A stretch of DNA of 64,000 nucleotides from an uncultured Nitrosomonas sp. (GTDB lineage: Bacteria; Pseudomonadota; Gammaproteobacteria; Burkholderiales; Nitrosomonadaceae), in NCBI GenBank assembly GCA_949281375.1, contig CASDLT010000010.1, forward strand, positions 1 through 64,000, in the 5' to 3' direction. A program made the position numbers and the translations under genes. Below are positions 28,812 to 38,375 of this stretch, piece after piece (the first letter of the stretch is position 1; the number at the start of each line of letters is the position of its first letter). Under the pieces are notes generated by a model, which saw nothing but the letters and a program-made list of their open reading frames with translations, was not told the DNA's origin and ran no database searches.

Positions 28812-30080
28812 CTAATCATCCGGAGAGGCTACGTCGATCAACGGCAATTCCAATCCTTCAATTTCCGGCAACGCGCGGCCCGCTATTCCCTGCAGATCAC
28901 CATACATGCCCACGGTAGACTCAATGACGCCTTGTATCTGCATTTCCCGCTTGGCCCAGAGCCTCGTCATGGCCTTGCGTTCCTTGTCAAGATCGGCCTG
29001 CATGTCGGAAAATTTCTCAACGATCGCCTCAATGCGGTGCTTGAACTTTGGTCCAGTCAAATACTGATAAATCAATTCCATTTTGGTTTCCTGACCTTCC
29101 TTAACCAAGCGCGTACTGGCGATATCTATCAGGGATTGCCGCAACGCAATGGCCAGCGGCAATGCCAAGCGTGATTCCGTGACCCAAACGCCATCCAGAT
29201 GACCGAATGTTTCGATGGTTTTAGGCAAGGCATTCGATACCAGAATGGCGATATCCGCTTTGGCAGCACGCTGATCGCCCCGCAGTTTCGTCAGCCAACC
29301 ATCGCTCCAGTGCTTGGTTCGTTTCGATTCCCATAAAATTGCACCACACTGCCCCATCGATCCCATGACCCGATGCAACACGTCGCCCCCGAGTTCACCC
29401 TTCGCGACAGGCTCGATGCCGTCCAATGGAAACTTGCTGCGCAACATGATTTCCAATTCCAGCTCAAGAACTTCACCTTGAAGCTGTTGCGAACCTTGCT
29501 CGGCTTTGCGCCGCAACTCTTCGATTTGGCGCTGCATTGAAGCGATCTGCTCTTCCTTTTCACTCACTTTGAGCCGCAAGCCATCTTCAGCCTCTTGCTT
29601 GGCTTTTTGCCGCACTATCGCGATGGATTCCTGCACTCGCTTTTCAATGGTCAGATCCAGTTCGCGTCTGGCATCGTCCAGTTCCCGCTGTTTACGCAAT
29701 AATTCCGCTTGAGTTTTTTGCGCCGCTTCAAGTTTTTCGGTGCGCTGCTGCAATACAACATGCAGTTCAGCCAATTCCTTTGATTTTTGTTCCAGATCAG
29801 AGGCTGCAGCCTGTCGCGCTTTTTTTGCTTCATCGGCGCTGATCGCGACGCGCTCGACTTTCAATCGCTCTGCAACTTGTTCTTCGAGCATTCTTTGCGC
29901 GTCTTCCAGAGCTTTTTGCCGTGACATGAGCGCCGCTTCGCGTTGAGAAACATCCTGATCCTTTTGCGCCAAGCGAGCTTCATATTCCTGACGCGTTGCT
30001 TTGATCAGAGGCGCAGCCAGCGATTCTGTCAATTTGATTTCTGTCGCGCAGTTCGGGCAGGTAATGGTTGGTTCGATCAT
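28812..30080 (-). CDS. DUF2130 coiled-coil protein
   Basis: A 422-aa cytosolic protein. It starts with a probable zinc knuckle (CPNC near residues 9-12; no second pair is obvious). A long Gln/Glu/Lys-rich coiled coil follows at ~30-220 (REAALMSRQKALEDAQRMLEEQ). The DUF2130 domain comes next (LRSKFPLDGIEPVAKGELGGDV, ILWESKRTKHWSDGWLTKLRGDQ), in which the ESK and similar residues resemble nuclease-type folds. It ends with the family tail GRALPEIEGLELPL. The molecular function is unproven. The reading frame stays open for ~41 codons past its TAG. Confidence 0.82.
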   Translation of the reverse strand: MIEPTITCPNCATEIKLTESLAAPLIKATRQEYEARLAQKDQDVSQREAALMSRQKALEDAQRMLEEQVAERLKVERVAISADEAKKARQAAASDLEQKSKELAELHVVLQQRTEKLEAAQKTQAELLRKQRELDDARRELDLTIEKRVQESIAIVRQKAKQEAEDGLRLKVSEKEEQIASMQRQIEELRRKAEQGSQQLQGEVLELELEIMLRSKFPLDGIEPVAKGELGGDVLHRVMGSMGQCGAILWESKRTKHWSDGWLTKLRGDQRAAKADIAILVSNALPKTIETFGHLDGVWVTESRLALPLAIALRQSLIDIASTRLVKEGQETKMELIYQYLTGPKFKHRIEAIVEKFSDMQADLDKERKAMTRLWAKREMQIQGVIESTVGMYGDLQGIAGRALPEIEGLELPLIDVASPDD

Positions 30081-30111
30081 GACAGGTTCTTGATAGACAG
30101 TGACATAGAAA

Positions 30112-31470
30112 TTAATAACCCATAAGCAATGAATGCGCCAAGCCGATCATCGCACAGGCGCTCATTACCGTGACGATGCCCACACGATAACGAAATAATG
30201 CGATAAACGCTGCGATGCCGATCAGGGCAGAGAGCCAATCAAACGAACCATCGATGCCATCCGGCCACAGCACATGATAAGCAAAGAATACCGCCAGATT
30301 AACAATAACCCCCACTACTGCGGCAGTGATGCCTGTCAACGGCGCCGTATATTTGATGTCATGCCGGGTTGCCTCAACCGCTGGCGCACCCAGCAGAATA
30401 AAAAGAAAGGAAGGCAGAAAAGTAAACCAGGTAGCAACCAGCGCACCCGCCATTCCTGCCAACACAAGCAATTCCGTACCAAACACCGCCTTAGTCCATC
30501 CGCCCACAAATCCGACAAAAGCAACGATCATGATCAGCGGCCCTGGCGTGGTTTCTCCCAACGCCAGCCCGTCGATCATCTGCACCGCATCCAACCATGC
30601 ATAATCCTCGACGCCGCCTTGATATACATACGGCAACACCGCGTAAGCACCACCAAACGTCATCATGGCGGCTTTAGTAAAAAACCAGCCCATTTGAGTC
30701 AACGTACCATCCCAACCGTATTGCAGCGCAAGCAATGACATCGCGCCTCCCCACATCAACAACCCGAACACTGCAAATACGATGCATCGGCTCCACAGAA
30801 AACGGGCATGTTCGGGAACTGGCGTGTCATCATCGATCAGTGCTGGGCCATAGCTGCTAATGCCGTGTGTTGAATGTCCGCCAGCTCTGAATTTCTCAGG
30901 CCAATACCGAGACCCCACATAACCCAGCAGGCCTGCAATTAAAACGATGTAGGGGAAAGGGATATCAAACACAAACATTGCGGTAAATGCCGCAACCGAG
31001 ACAGCCCGCAACAAGTTATTCTTCAAAGCTCTTGAGCCAATGCGGTAGGCTGCAAATGCGACAATGGCCGTCACTGCCGGCTTGATGCCATATAAAATCC
31101 CTGCAACTGCTGGAACTTCGCTATACACCAGGTAAATCCAGGTCAGGGCGATCAAAATAAAAAAAGAAGGCAAGACAAACAGTGCACCCGCCATAATGCC
31201 GCCCCAGGTACCATGCATCAGCCAACCGATGTACGTCGCCAATTGCTGCGCCTCCGGGCCCGGTAGCACCATGGTATAGTTCAGCGCATGCAAAAACCGA
31301 TACTCGGAAATCCAGCGCCGTTTTTCCACCAATTCCTGATGCATCAGGCTGATCTGGCCAGCCGGTCCGCCAAAACTGATAAAACCGAGCTTGAGCCAGT
31401 ACAAGAAGGCTTCGAAAAACGATACAGGTTCAGGCCGCTCCAAGTCCTGAGTGCTGGTTTGCATCTCCAT
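30112..31470 (-). CDS. chrA: Chromate transporter, long-chain CHR family
   Basis: A 452-aa inner-membrane protein made of two homologous halves, as in two-domain ChrA. The first half has FISFGGPAGQISLMHQELVEK and PGPEAQQLATYIGW. The second repeats the theme as TFGGAYAVLPYVYQGGVEDY and GETTPGPLIMIVAFVGF. About ten membrane segments are visible. The family exports chromate, giving resistance, though some members have other substrates. It lies 31 bp upstream of the DUF2130 gene start on the same strand; a functional link is not evident. Confidence 0.9.
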   Translation of the reverse strand: MEMQTSTQDLERPEPVSFFEAFLYWLKLGFISFGGPAGQISLMHQELVEKRRWISEYRFLHALNYTMVLPGPEAQQLATYIGWLMHGTWGGIMAGALFVLPSFFILIALTWIYLVYSEVPAVAGILYGIKPAVTAIVAFAAYRIGSRALKNNLLRAVSVAAFTAMFVFDIPFPYIVLIAGLLGYVGSRYWPEKFRAGGHSTHGISSYGPALIDDDTPVPEHARFLWSRCIVFAVFGLLMWGGAMSLLALQYGWDGTLTQMGWFFTKAAMMTFGGAYAVLPYVYQGGVEDYAWLDAVQMIDGLALGETTPGPLIMIVAFVGFVGGWTKAVFGTELLVLAGMAGALVATWFTFLPSFLFILLGAPAVEATRHDIKYTAPLTGITAAVVGVIVNLAVFFAYHVLWPDGIDGSFDWLSALIGIAAFIALFRYRVGIVTVMSACAMIGLAHSLLMGY

Positions 31471-31524
31471 GCTATGGTAATTCCCTCACGTTACAATAAC
31501 CTAATCTTACCACTGCAAGAATCA

Positions 31525-32619
31525 TTAATCCGAGCCGCGTTTGACCATCGTCCACTGCTGATGGCTGGCGGCCGCCTTTTGCAATGCCACGTGCCGTTCT
31601 TCTCTGGAAAGCTTGCTTAATTGGATGACATCCGCAAAAAACCGCATCATATCCTGTCCGTTATGTTCGAGTATGGCCTGGAAAGCCGGAACCCATTCAG
31701 TATAAATCGATACTGTTGCCAGCCGTGCATTATTCAATGGCTGATCAAACCATTGATCATAAGCTCCAAAATCTGCTCGCTGCGCTCTCAGATGCAGAAA
31801 TTCGGCACGCATTTCTTCAAAAATGCGCGCTTTCTGAGCAAGTTTTTCGTCATCGCTGGCGTTCGATCCAAACACAGCGCGCAAGCGTTCACGATGCCTG
31901 AACACTAATTCCACGAACAAGGCCTCTCTGTCTTGCCGGGAAGTCAATGCTGTTTGCTGCGAAGCCGTGCCATGATGCTCAAACCAGCGTCGCACTCCTT
32001 CGTGTTCAACCGCTGTGGCAAATGATTCGTTGAACACGCTGTCGTTCGGCACATAGACCACTTGGTGAGCCAGCTCGTGAAATATTAATCGGGCAAGATT
32101 CGTTTCCGAATAACCGATGAAGGTATTCAATACCGGATCGCTAAACCAACCTAAAGTAGAATAAGCACGAATGCCGCCGACATGCACGTCGTAGCCCTCA
32201 TTTCTGAGTTCTTCGGCATAACGCTCTGCTTGAACCTGAGAAAAGAAACCGCGGTAATTGACGCAACCAACCTGAACAAAACACCATTCTTTCAATTGGA
32301 GAGACAATTCTGGCGAAGCAAAAACATTCCATACGACATAGGGACGCTGCAAATCCGCGTAGCTGGTGTAACTCAAGTTATCAGGCAATTTAAGCTCGCG
32401 GCTGGCAAACTCGCGCAATTGCATCACCTTAGTTAGTGATTGTTTCAACTGAGGATCAACTTCGGGATTGGCAATCAGCCGCTCAATGGGCTGAGAACGA
32501 TGCACGACATCAAAATGACCACTGATGGCCTGTGCATAGTACGGCAAATTGGCACATGCCGTCAGTCCCCATAGCTGGCTGATCAGCAGGGTCAGTTTAA
32601 CGATATTTGGAAATTGCAC
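31525..32619 (-). CDS. Predicted lipoprotein aminopeptidase (PF10023-type metallopeptidase)
   Basis: A 364-aa protein with a lipoprotein signal (LTLLISQLWGLTAC, Cys22) and a gluzincin-like zinc site: HELAH at 181-185, and a downstream glutamate in FNESFATAVEHEG as the likely third ligand. The family is annotated as predicted aminopeptidase, and its substrate and role are not established. CGAGGAGAG just upstream supports the ATG. The gene is transcribed away from a MITE-like repeat, with a hairpin terminator 42-65 bp upstream of its start. Confidence 0.85.
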   Translation of the reverse strand: MQFPNIVKLTLLISQLWGLTACANLPYYAQAISGHFDVVHRSQPIERLIANPEVDPQLKQSLTKVMQLREFASRELKLPDNLSYTSYADLQRPYVVWNVFASPELSLQLKEWCFVQVGCVNYRGFFSQVQAERYAEELRNEGYDVHVGGIRAYSTLGWFSDPVLNTFIGYSETNLARLIFHELAHQVVYVPNDSVFNESFATAVEHEGVRRWFEHHGTASQQTALTSRQDREALFVELVFRHRERLRAVFGSNASDDEKLAQKARIFEEMRAEFLHLRAQRADFGAYDQWFDQPLNNARLATVSIYTEWVPAFQAILEHNGQDMMRFFADVIQLSKLSREERHVALQKAAASHQQWTMVKRGSD

Positions 32620-32660
32620 AGCTCTCCTCGATGTCCATGAAATAATCCATCACAAAAGAC

Positions 32661-32684
32661 GCTAAAAAACCCCCGCGTTCGGGC
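32661..32684 (-). terminator. Terminator-like hairpin upstream of the peptidase gene (attenuator or small-RNA end)
   Basis: In reverse-strand sense CCCG-AACG-CGGG followed by GGTTTTTTAG, a small GC stem with a six-T run. It lies 42 bp before the peptidase start and after no annotated gene. A TATAAT at 32773-32778 (reverse strand) could start a short ~105-nt transcript ending here. The spacer 32685-32921 otherwise holds nothing I recognise. Confidence 0.6.
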
Positions 32685-32921
32685 TTCAATCGATTTACAC
32701 ATCGCAACGAATCAATTCTAAGCACTTGGCTATGAGTCTATTTTTACTGATTAATTCCAGCACAAATTCTGCATTATAGTTGAATGGCTCTCCATTTTTC
32801 CGATGGTGCGCCGATAACAATATCCGTACTTAAGCATAATGATTTTTTATGATGAATAATGGATATCTCTACTCAATCCTGAGTTGTCTTGCTTCGATTG
32901 TCCCTGCGATCAAACTACTGC

Positions 32922-33073
32922 TGAGGAAAATGCTGATCAATTCGACGAACGAGTTGAAGTGCAAGACGCACGGAATTCAGCAAACGATACATATCAACAT
33001 GATAGGCGAGGAAGCGAGTACCACGCAACGAAGCAATTCGCTCGTGCTGCGAATTAATCAGCCTTTCCTTAGG
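32922..33073. repeat. MITE-like repeat, copy 3 of 5
   Basis: The left end TGAGGAAAATGCTGATCAATTCG is mirrored at the right by CGAATTAATCAGCCTTTCCTTAG. Interior core GGCGAGGAAGCGAGTACCACG and GCAACGAAGCAATTCGCTCG. Its right end lies 7 bp before the ATG of the DUF3579 gene. Confidence 0.78.
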
Positions 33074-33080
33074 TGCGCAT

Positions 33081-33428
33081 ATGAAAATTAAATCTGAAGA
33101 ATGGTTGATTCTGGGCATTACTCCAGAAGGTCGAACATTTCGGCCCAGCGATTGGGTAGAGCGATTATGTGGAACACTCGCCCACTATGATCAAACCGGA
33201 CGCTGGGTATATTCAGATTACGCTCAACCGGTGATTCATGAAGGTCAGATGGGCATACGCTTGCAAACCGCACTTCAGAATATCAATCCCATCACTTATC
33301 AATTCATGATGGATTTTGCACTCAATAACCGACTGATAATGACTTCGACGCGAAAAATTATCTATCTGGATGAAATTATCCCAAGCATCGTGCATGCCCC
33401 TTTACCCAAAAAGTACAATCAGCGTTAG
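33081..33428 (+). CDS. DUF3579 family protein
   Basis: A 115-aa cytosolic protein of a family largely found in betaproteobacteria. It shows the family start WLILGITPEGRTFRPSDWVERL and a later GIRLQTALQNINPITYQFMMDFA, which make assignment to DUF3579 secure by eye. The function of the family is not known. The gene starts right after a MITE-like repeat, and the AGGTG at the repeat edge is its only plausible Shine-Dalgarno. The ATG choice agrees with the family N-terminus. It is convergent with the di-haem cytochrome gene. Confidence 0.85.
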   Translation: MKIKSEEWLILGITPEGRTFRPSDWVERLCGTLAHYDQTGRWVYSDYAQPVIHEGQMGIRLQTALQNINPITYQFMMDFALNNRLIMTSTRKIIYLDEIIPSIVHAPLPKKYNQR

Positions 33429-33483
33429 CAGTATCATTCAATACGTTACTCCGATTTACTCGCCACCACAGTTCGAACCCTTC

Positions 33484-35532
33484 TTATAACGATTTCAGGT
33501 ACTCCAGCAAATCCAGCCGTTCTTCCTTGCTCAAAGCGGGTAAGTAAGTACCATCCAGTTGAGGCGATCGGCCTGAAGCATATTCATGCCCTTCATTGCC
33601 ATTTCCCCAAATGCTGGTGCGAAACAGAAAACCCTCATAGCCATCAATTCTGAAGCCCACTTTTATGGGATCAAATTCCCGTGATCCGGTGCGAAATTCA
33701 TCTGGTCGGTATTCCCCGTCGTTCGGATCGTTTGCTCTTTTCTTGGGCAACATTAGATCGTACAGCGTCGGAACTGAACCATTATGCAGATACGGAGCCG
33801 TTGCCCAAATACCATTCAACGGACGCGCTTTATACGCCTTTATCGAAGCAAAAGGCTCAACCGTCGAGTCAGGGGAATACAACCCATGCTTGAGTGAAGG
33901 CCGCACTTCATTGTCAAAAAAGGTATGCGCTAAATCGAACGAGCGCTCTGCCCAGCGACGTAAAAACCACTTGTCGGGATCGGGCGTTGTCACGACATTG
34001 CGAGTGGCAAGCGTCAACAGGGCCACGGCGGGAGCTTGCGGTTGCAATAACAAATTTCCGATCTGAGTCGCAACATACTGATTTTGCAGAATACCACTGT
34101 AGCCCAAAAATCCTCGGCTATTTTCTGCCATTTTAGAATCTGTGCCGACCGATGCCACCGAAATCATTTTAGCGACGACTCTGCGATCAGCAGCGGTAGG
34201 ATTGATCTGTACATGACATGAAGCACAATATTTCGCAAACAATCGTGTGCCATTCATCAATCGTGTTTTATCGATCGGCGGCAAAATATGCTCTGGCCAA
34301 ACTGGGGAGGTTAGTTTGCGCAGATGTTTTTCCACCCGACGCACATTGCGGATATCGATCGACGATTGGAAATCGATATGCGTGGAACTGTAACTCTGTC
34401 CTCCCAAAATAGAAGATAATGAAATTCCTTGTTTCTCTTGCCAGTCCAGAGTCGCAAATACGCCAATGACTTGTCCCGCATTACGCGCCATAGGCCCCAG
34501 CCCGCCGTTGGCAACTCTGCCATTCCACTGAATAAAATCATGGTAAGGCACATCCCACAAAAAGGGATAGCTGACCGGCGCATCGGCCGGATTAAACATT
34601 TTGTTGCGCAGCCTGATGATCTGCTTGTCGGTTAGATAAACCTGAATCCGCTCGAGAAGATGATCGCGATCAGTGGCGTTCAGAATCGGCTCGACATTCA
34701 TCATCACGTCAGCCAGTTCATCCGGAGACAACACGTCAGTCAACAGCTCACGCATTTGTTTCGCGCTCATGATGTGCTCCAGGACACGATTATAAATACG
34801 CCCGAAAGCATCGAGCCGTCCATAACCGTAATGCGTCAGCGGACGCTTGGCATCGCGTGGAAAATTAATGATCGTATAGGCTCTGATCCGAAGCGCATAC
34901 TTCTCGAGATCTGCTATGACTTCGTTTGCATTGTCATATTCTTTCTGTTTTATTACGTTTGCAATGAAGCGATTGCGTTTCTCCTCAGTCTCGAGAGTGA
35001 CAAACAAAGCCTTTGCCAGATCGATCATGAAATTTTCCATGTCCGCATTCGCCGGTCCACCGTCAATGCGAATTCCGATATGATCATAGTTGATTTGCGT
35101 GGTATGGCAAGCCGCACAAGTAAACCCCATGTAGGCCTTGTCTTGATATTCGTCTTTTACCATCCCCACAGGCAATCCGTTTGGGTTACGTGTAGTTGCA
35201 CGCTGCGGCAGATAACCATAACGGTCGATATTGCGATCATCTCGAAACAAATTCACCGAATCCGCTTGCTCCAGCATCAAGAAAAAACTGAACGGAAGTA
35301 AATTGGAACCTTGACTAGTATTGTAAAACCATAAACTGTCTGCAGCAGACCAGCCCTGATTCAGGTAAGCAATTCGAGAAAACCGAGCGCCAAACTTATC
35401 GATGCCACTCAGCAATGCACCGCGGTCAGGATCATCATCATGGAATTCATATAGGCGTGAAGCCATGCCGAGGATCATTCCAATACCGATCAACCCAACG
35501 AAACAGAACACGCACCATTTGATCAGTCGCAC
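33484..35532 (-). CDS. Di-haem c-type cytochrome, RoxA/MauG-peroxidase-like
   Basis: A 682-aa exported protein with an N-terminal membrane/signal segment (~3-24, WCVFCFVGLIGIGMILGMA). Two haem-c sites are present: CAACH at 139-143 and CASCH at 436-440. The second domain ends with PLNGIWATAPYLHNGSVPTLYDLM, typical of the di-haem peroxidase/RoxA superfamily. Its length matches rubber oxygenase RoxA (~680 aa). The spacing between haems (~297 residues) is longer than I recall for RoxA (~199), so it may be a different branch. The function could be peroxidase or oxygenase. It is followed (24 bp downstream in the other direction) by no partner gene. Confidence 0.8.
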   Translation of the reverse strand: MRLIKWCVFCFVGLIGIGMILGMASRLYEFHDDDPDRGALLSGIDKFGARFSRIAYLNQGWSAADSLWFYNTSQGSNLLPFSFFLMLEQADSVNLFRDDRNIDRYGYLPQRATTRNPNGLPVGMVKDEYQDKAYMGFTCAACHTTQINYDHIGIRIDGGPANADMENFMIDLAKALFVTLETEEKRNRFIANVIKQKEYDNANEVIADLEKYALRIRAYTIINFPRDAKRPLTHYGYGRLDAFGRIYNRVLEHIMSAKQMRELLTDVLSPDELADVMMNVEPILNATDRDHLLERIQVYLTDKQIIRLRNKMFNPADAPVSYPFLWDVPYHDFIQWNGRVANGGLGPMARNAGQVIGVFATLDWQEKQGISLSSILGGQSYSSTHIDFQSSIDIRNVRRVEKHLRKLTSPVWPEHILPPIDKTRLMNGTRLFAKYCASCHVQINPTAADRRVVAKMISVASVGTDSKMAENSRGFLGYSGILQNQYVATQIGNLLLQPQAPAVALLTLATRNVVTTPDPDKWFLRRWAERSFDLAHTFFDNEVRPSLKHGLYSPDSTVEPFASIKAYKARPLNGIWATAPYLHNGSVPTLYDLMLPKKRANDPNDGEYRPDEFRTGSREFDPIKVGFRIDGYEGFLFRTSIWGNGNEGHEYASGRSPQLDGTYLPALSKEERLDLLEYLKSL

Positions 35533-35555
35533 ACAGTTCTACCTCATACTCGATC

Positions 35556-36458
35556 TTAGCTCGTTTGCTGCCACCAATCCGCAATAATTTTACCTACTGC
35601 AGGATTGACCAGATAGCCATATGAGCGGTGACAATTAAGTCCCGCCTCGTTACGGTAAAAATTATAAATCCCGTCGCAATGATCGACAATTGCATCAACA
35701 ATTCCCAGCGTTCGCATGGGCGCAAAATCGTCGGCAAAAACCCTGTCCAGCGCTGTGAGATCCCCAACCGAAGAAATATTCGCCCATTGCCTGATATTGG
35801 TCGGATACCGCTGCTCTCCTTTGTGCGAGTATCCCATCAAATGGCGTTGCACATAATTCATACCCAGGGGACTGCCCATCGTCAAAAACAAATCCACTTT
35901 TCCCGGTATCTGTTCCAGATGAGACAATTCCCACAAGGAATCGTAAGCAATGACAGATCCCAGGCTATGACCAATCAGTAAAATTTTATCGTTGTTCGCA
36001 AGCATTGGACGCAATTCACATTTGACCAAGTTCCGAATTTCATGAGCTATACCCTGCCTGTTTTCAAAATAACGCAATGTTTCTTTGGCGGTTGTCTGAA
36101 TGGGCTTAGCTGCCAACCCAAGTAACCAGGGAAAATGATCAACAACTGTGTACAGCAAACGATCGATTTGGCGATGCCAGCCCTCAGCTTCACGAATATC
36201 CTGATCGGTTGGGCCATGTTGGTTGATTAACGCATCGATCCAGGCAAGTTCGCTGCTAATGTCTTTGTGTTCGGAATAATAAAGGTAATTCCAGGCAATC
36301 AACTTAAAATGGTTGGCATGCTGACTTAATTGGTTGACTATTTGCGGCTCGGCCCGGCGAACACCTTCCAATAAAACACGCCATAACAGCTTTTCATGCT
36401 GTTCGACAGGCGGCTTAGGATTTTTCCCCGGAATGAAGATAATTTGTCGCTGAGTCAT
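35556..36458 (-). CDS. Alpha/beta-hydrolase, lipase/esterase-like
   Basis: A 300-aa cytosolic protein without a signal peptide. The nucleophile elbow GHSLGS places the serine at residue 165. The sequence between the N-terminus (QIIFIPGKNPKPP) and the elbow has the alpha/beta hydrolase pattern, but the acid and His are not assignable by eye. Substrate unknown. The stop is 24 bp from the start of the downstream di-haem cytochrome gene on the same strand, so the two may be co-transcribed. Confidence 0.65.
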   Translation of the reverse strand: MTQRQIIFIPGKNPKPPVEQHEKLLWRVLLEGVRRAEPQIVNQLSQHANHFKLIAWNYLYYSEHKDISSELAWIDALINQHGPTDQDIREAEGWHRQIDRLLYTVVDHFPWLLGLAAKPIQTTAKETLRYFENRQGIAHEIRNLVKCELRPMLANNDKILLIGHSLGSVIAYDSLWELSHLEQIPGKVDLFLTMGSPLGMNYVQRHLMGYSHKGEQRYPTNIRQWANISSVGDLTALDRVFADDFAPMRTLGIVDAIVDHCDGIYNFYRNEAGLNCHRSYGYLVNPAVGKIIADWWQQTS

Positions 36459-36670
36459 TCATCATCTCGAGAAGATCATATTCCCTTTATTTTTCAATAA
36501 GAAGAAAATTTAGAAAAAGTAATCCGGGTGTTTTTTTACGTTCTCTTAGGATTTGAAAGTTAGACACTATGAATCGGAACAAGGAAATCGGTCCCATCCG
36601 TGACAAACCTGATGGATAAATGACTGTCGGGTTTGAATACAACCTGGGCCCGATCGGGTTTGCAAATAAT

Positions 36671-37162
36671 TTACAATCGGACAGATTTCCAGTAGTTGGA
36701 CTTCCAATAAGCATTATTCAAGCTGGATATAGTGACGCCTTTCTTTTGAGAAGCATGCAGAAATTTATTCTTCTCCAGATAGATTCCTACGTGGTTTGAA
36801 ATTTTTCCAGTTCGGAAAAAAATCAGATCTCCCACTTGCAGTTCATCTTTTCGGATTTCATTACCCAATCTGGCCTGCATCGCCGATGTGCGGGGCAAAT
36901 CCAGACCCAATCTCGATTTGAACGTCAAATGCACGAACCCAGAGCAATCAATCCCCGCCCGCGTCAAGCCGCCGAGCTGGTAACGCACACCCTGCCAGTC
37001 TTTATATTGAGAGTAGAGCGCTTGCCTAGTTTGATAGGAATTAATGGATCTATGGGCATTTAAGTTCACTTTAGAAGTGGGTCTTTTTTCCTGCAAAGAC
37101 CCACAGCCCACCAGGAAACTGATACAAATCAATAAAATGAGTTGAGAAAAATAGCCTTTCAT
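36671..37162 (-). CDS. NlpC/P60 lipoprotein endopeptidase (Spr/MepS-like)
   Basis: A 163-aa outer-membrane-type lipoprotein: lipobox LVGC with Cys20, then an NlpC/P60 domain at ~50-160. The papain-like triad is Cys73 (IDCSGF), His124 (SNHVGIY) and His136 (FLHAS). The family cuts D,D- or D,L-peptide bonds in peptidoglycan. MepS in E. coli loosens crosslinks for growth. The gene is between the hydrolase and cheB, both of which read leftward, with gaps of 212 bp and 94 bp. It is probably monocistronic. Confidence 0.9.
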   Translation of the reverse strand: MKGYFSQLILLICISFLVGCGSLQEKRPTSKVNLNAHRSINSYQTRQALYSQYKDWQGVRYQLGGLTRAGIDCSGFVHLTFKSRLGLDLPRTSAMQARLGNEIRKDELQVGDLIFFRTGKISNHVGIYLEKNKFLHASQKKGVTISSLNNAYWKSNYWKSVRL

Positions 37163-37256
37163 AGATCAGGTATTCGCCTCGCGCAAGTCTGAATAGAAGA
37201 TGCGGCAAGTTAAAGAAATGTTGAGAAATCTCTATACCAGGAAGTATTGGAACTTC

Positions 37257-38348
37257 TCAAACCCGATTAGTGCGCATTCCCATGCTTGAGAGTTTGATGA
37301 GCACGCTTTTGGCCATATCCCTGAGAGGAACTACCTCATCAACACCACCTGCTGCAATGGCTTCCTTGGGCATACCAAAAACGACGCAACTTTGTTCATC
37401 CTGCGCAAAATTATAAGCGCCAGCCTTGTGCATCTCCAACATTCCCGCCGCGCCATCCTTTCCCATTCCGGTAAGTATGACACCAATTGCATTTTTACCA
37501 GCACAATTCGCCGCTGACCGAAATAGTACATCAACCGACGGACGGTGTCGACTTACGAGTTCACCTTGGTTCAATTCGGTCATATAGTTCGCACCATTTC
37601 GTTTCAACAGCAAATGTGAATGTCCTGGGGCGATGAATGCATGACCGGGCAGCACTCTCTCCCCTCCTTGGGCCTCGACGACGGCTATTCGGCAAAGACT
37701 ATTCAAACGGTTGGCGAATGATTTGGTAAAACCTTCTGGCATGTGTTGCGTAATCAAGATTCCTGGCGAATCCGGAGGCATATGAATCAAGAATTCTTTG
37801 ATAGCTTCTGTACCTCCCGTTGAAGCACCCACAATGATCAGCTTCTCTGTGGAGGCAATACGATTTGATATGGCAGGTAATATGGCATCAGCCGATGCGC
37901 TCCTTGAGATTTGAGAAGGCAGCGGCGTCAACCGCTTAATTCTTGCAGATCTGGCAATGCGAATTTTATTCGTAATTTCATTGCTATATTCTTTCAGTCC
38001 CGCGGCGATATCAATTTTTGGTTTTGACACAAAGTCGATTGCACCCAGCTCAAGCGCTTTTAGCGTTATATCGGAACCTCTCTCCGTCAGAGTCGATACC
38101 ATGATGACCGGCATGGGCCTAAGGCGCATCAATTTTTCAAGGAAGTCAAGACCATCCATTTTTGGCATCTCAACATCCAATGTCAGCACATCAGGATTCA
38201 TCTCACGAATCATCTCCCGGGCTGCCAATGGATCCGCAGCAGTACCGATCACTTCCATATCAGACTGGCTATTAATAATTTCAGTCAATAGCTTACGGAT
38301 CAATGCTGAATCATCAACGACCACAACTGTAGTTTTTTTCATCGCCAA
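37257..38348 (-). CDS. cheB: Chemotaxis protein-glutamate methylesterase/deamidase
   Basis: A 363-aa response regulator. The receiver domain has phosphorylation site Asp58 ([12 protein letters not shown]). The methylesterase domain has catalytic Ser177 (VGASTGG), His203 (TQHMPEGF) and Asp299 (GMGKDGAAG). It removes methyl groups from receptors and so resets adaptation. It is the last gene of the leftward chemotaxis operon, 27 bp after cheD. All catalytic residues are present. Confidence 0.97.
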   Translation of the reverse strand: MAMKKTTVVVVDDSALIRKLLTEIINSQSDMEVIGTAADPLAAREMIREMNPDVLTLDVEMPKMDGLDFLEKLMRLRPMPVIMVSTLTERGSDITLKALELGAIDFVSKPKIDIAAGLKEYSNEITNKIRIARSARIKRLTPLPSQISRSASADAILPAISNRIASTEKLIIVGASTGGTEAIKEFLIHMPPDSPGILITQHMPEGFTKSFANRLNSLCRIAVVEAQGGERVLPGHAFIAPGHSHLLLKRNGANYMTELNQGELVSRHRPSVDVLFRSAANCAGKNAIGVILTGMGKDGAAGMLEMHKAGAYNFAQDEQSCVVFGMPKEAIAAGGVDEVVPLRDMAKSVLIKLSSMGMRTNRV

Positions 38349-38375
38349 TACTCGATTAGATTCCCATCAATCGTG

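Noticed and set aside
30274-30738. 154-aa forward ORF antisense to chrA
   Set aside because: A shadow of the chromate transporter frame.
36487-36714. 75-aa reverse ORF after the NlpC/P60 gene
   Set aside because: It overlaps the end of the NlpC gene, has no Shine-Dalgarno and no family features.
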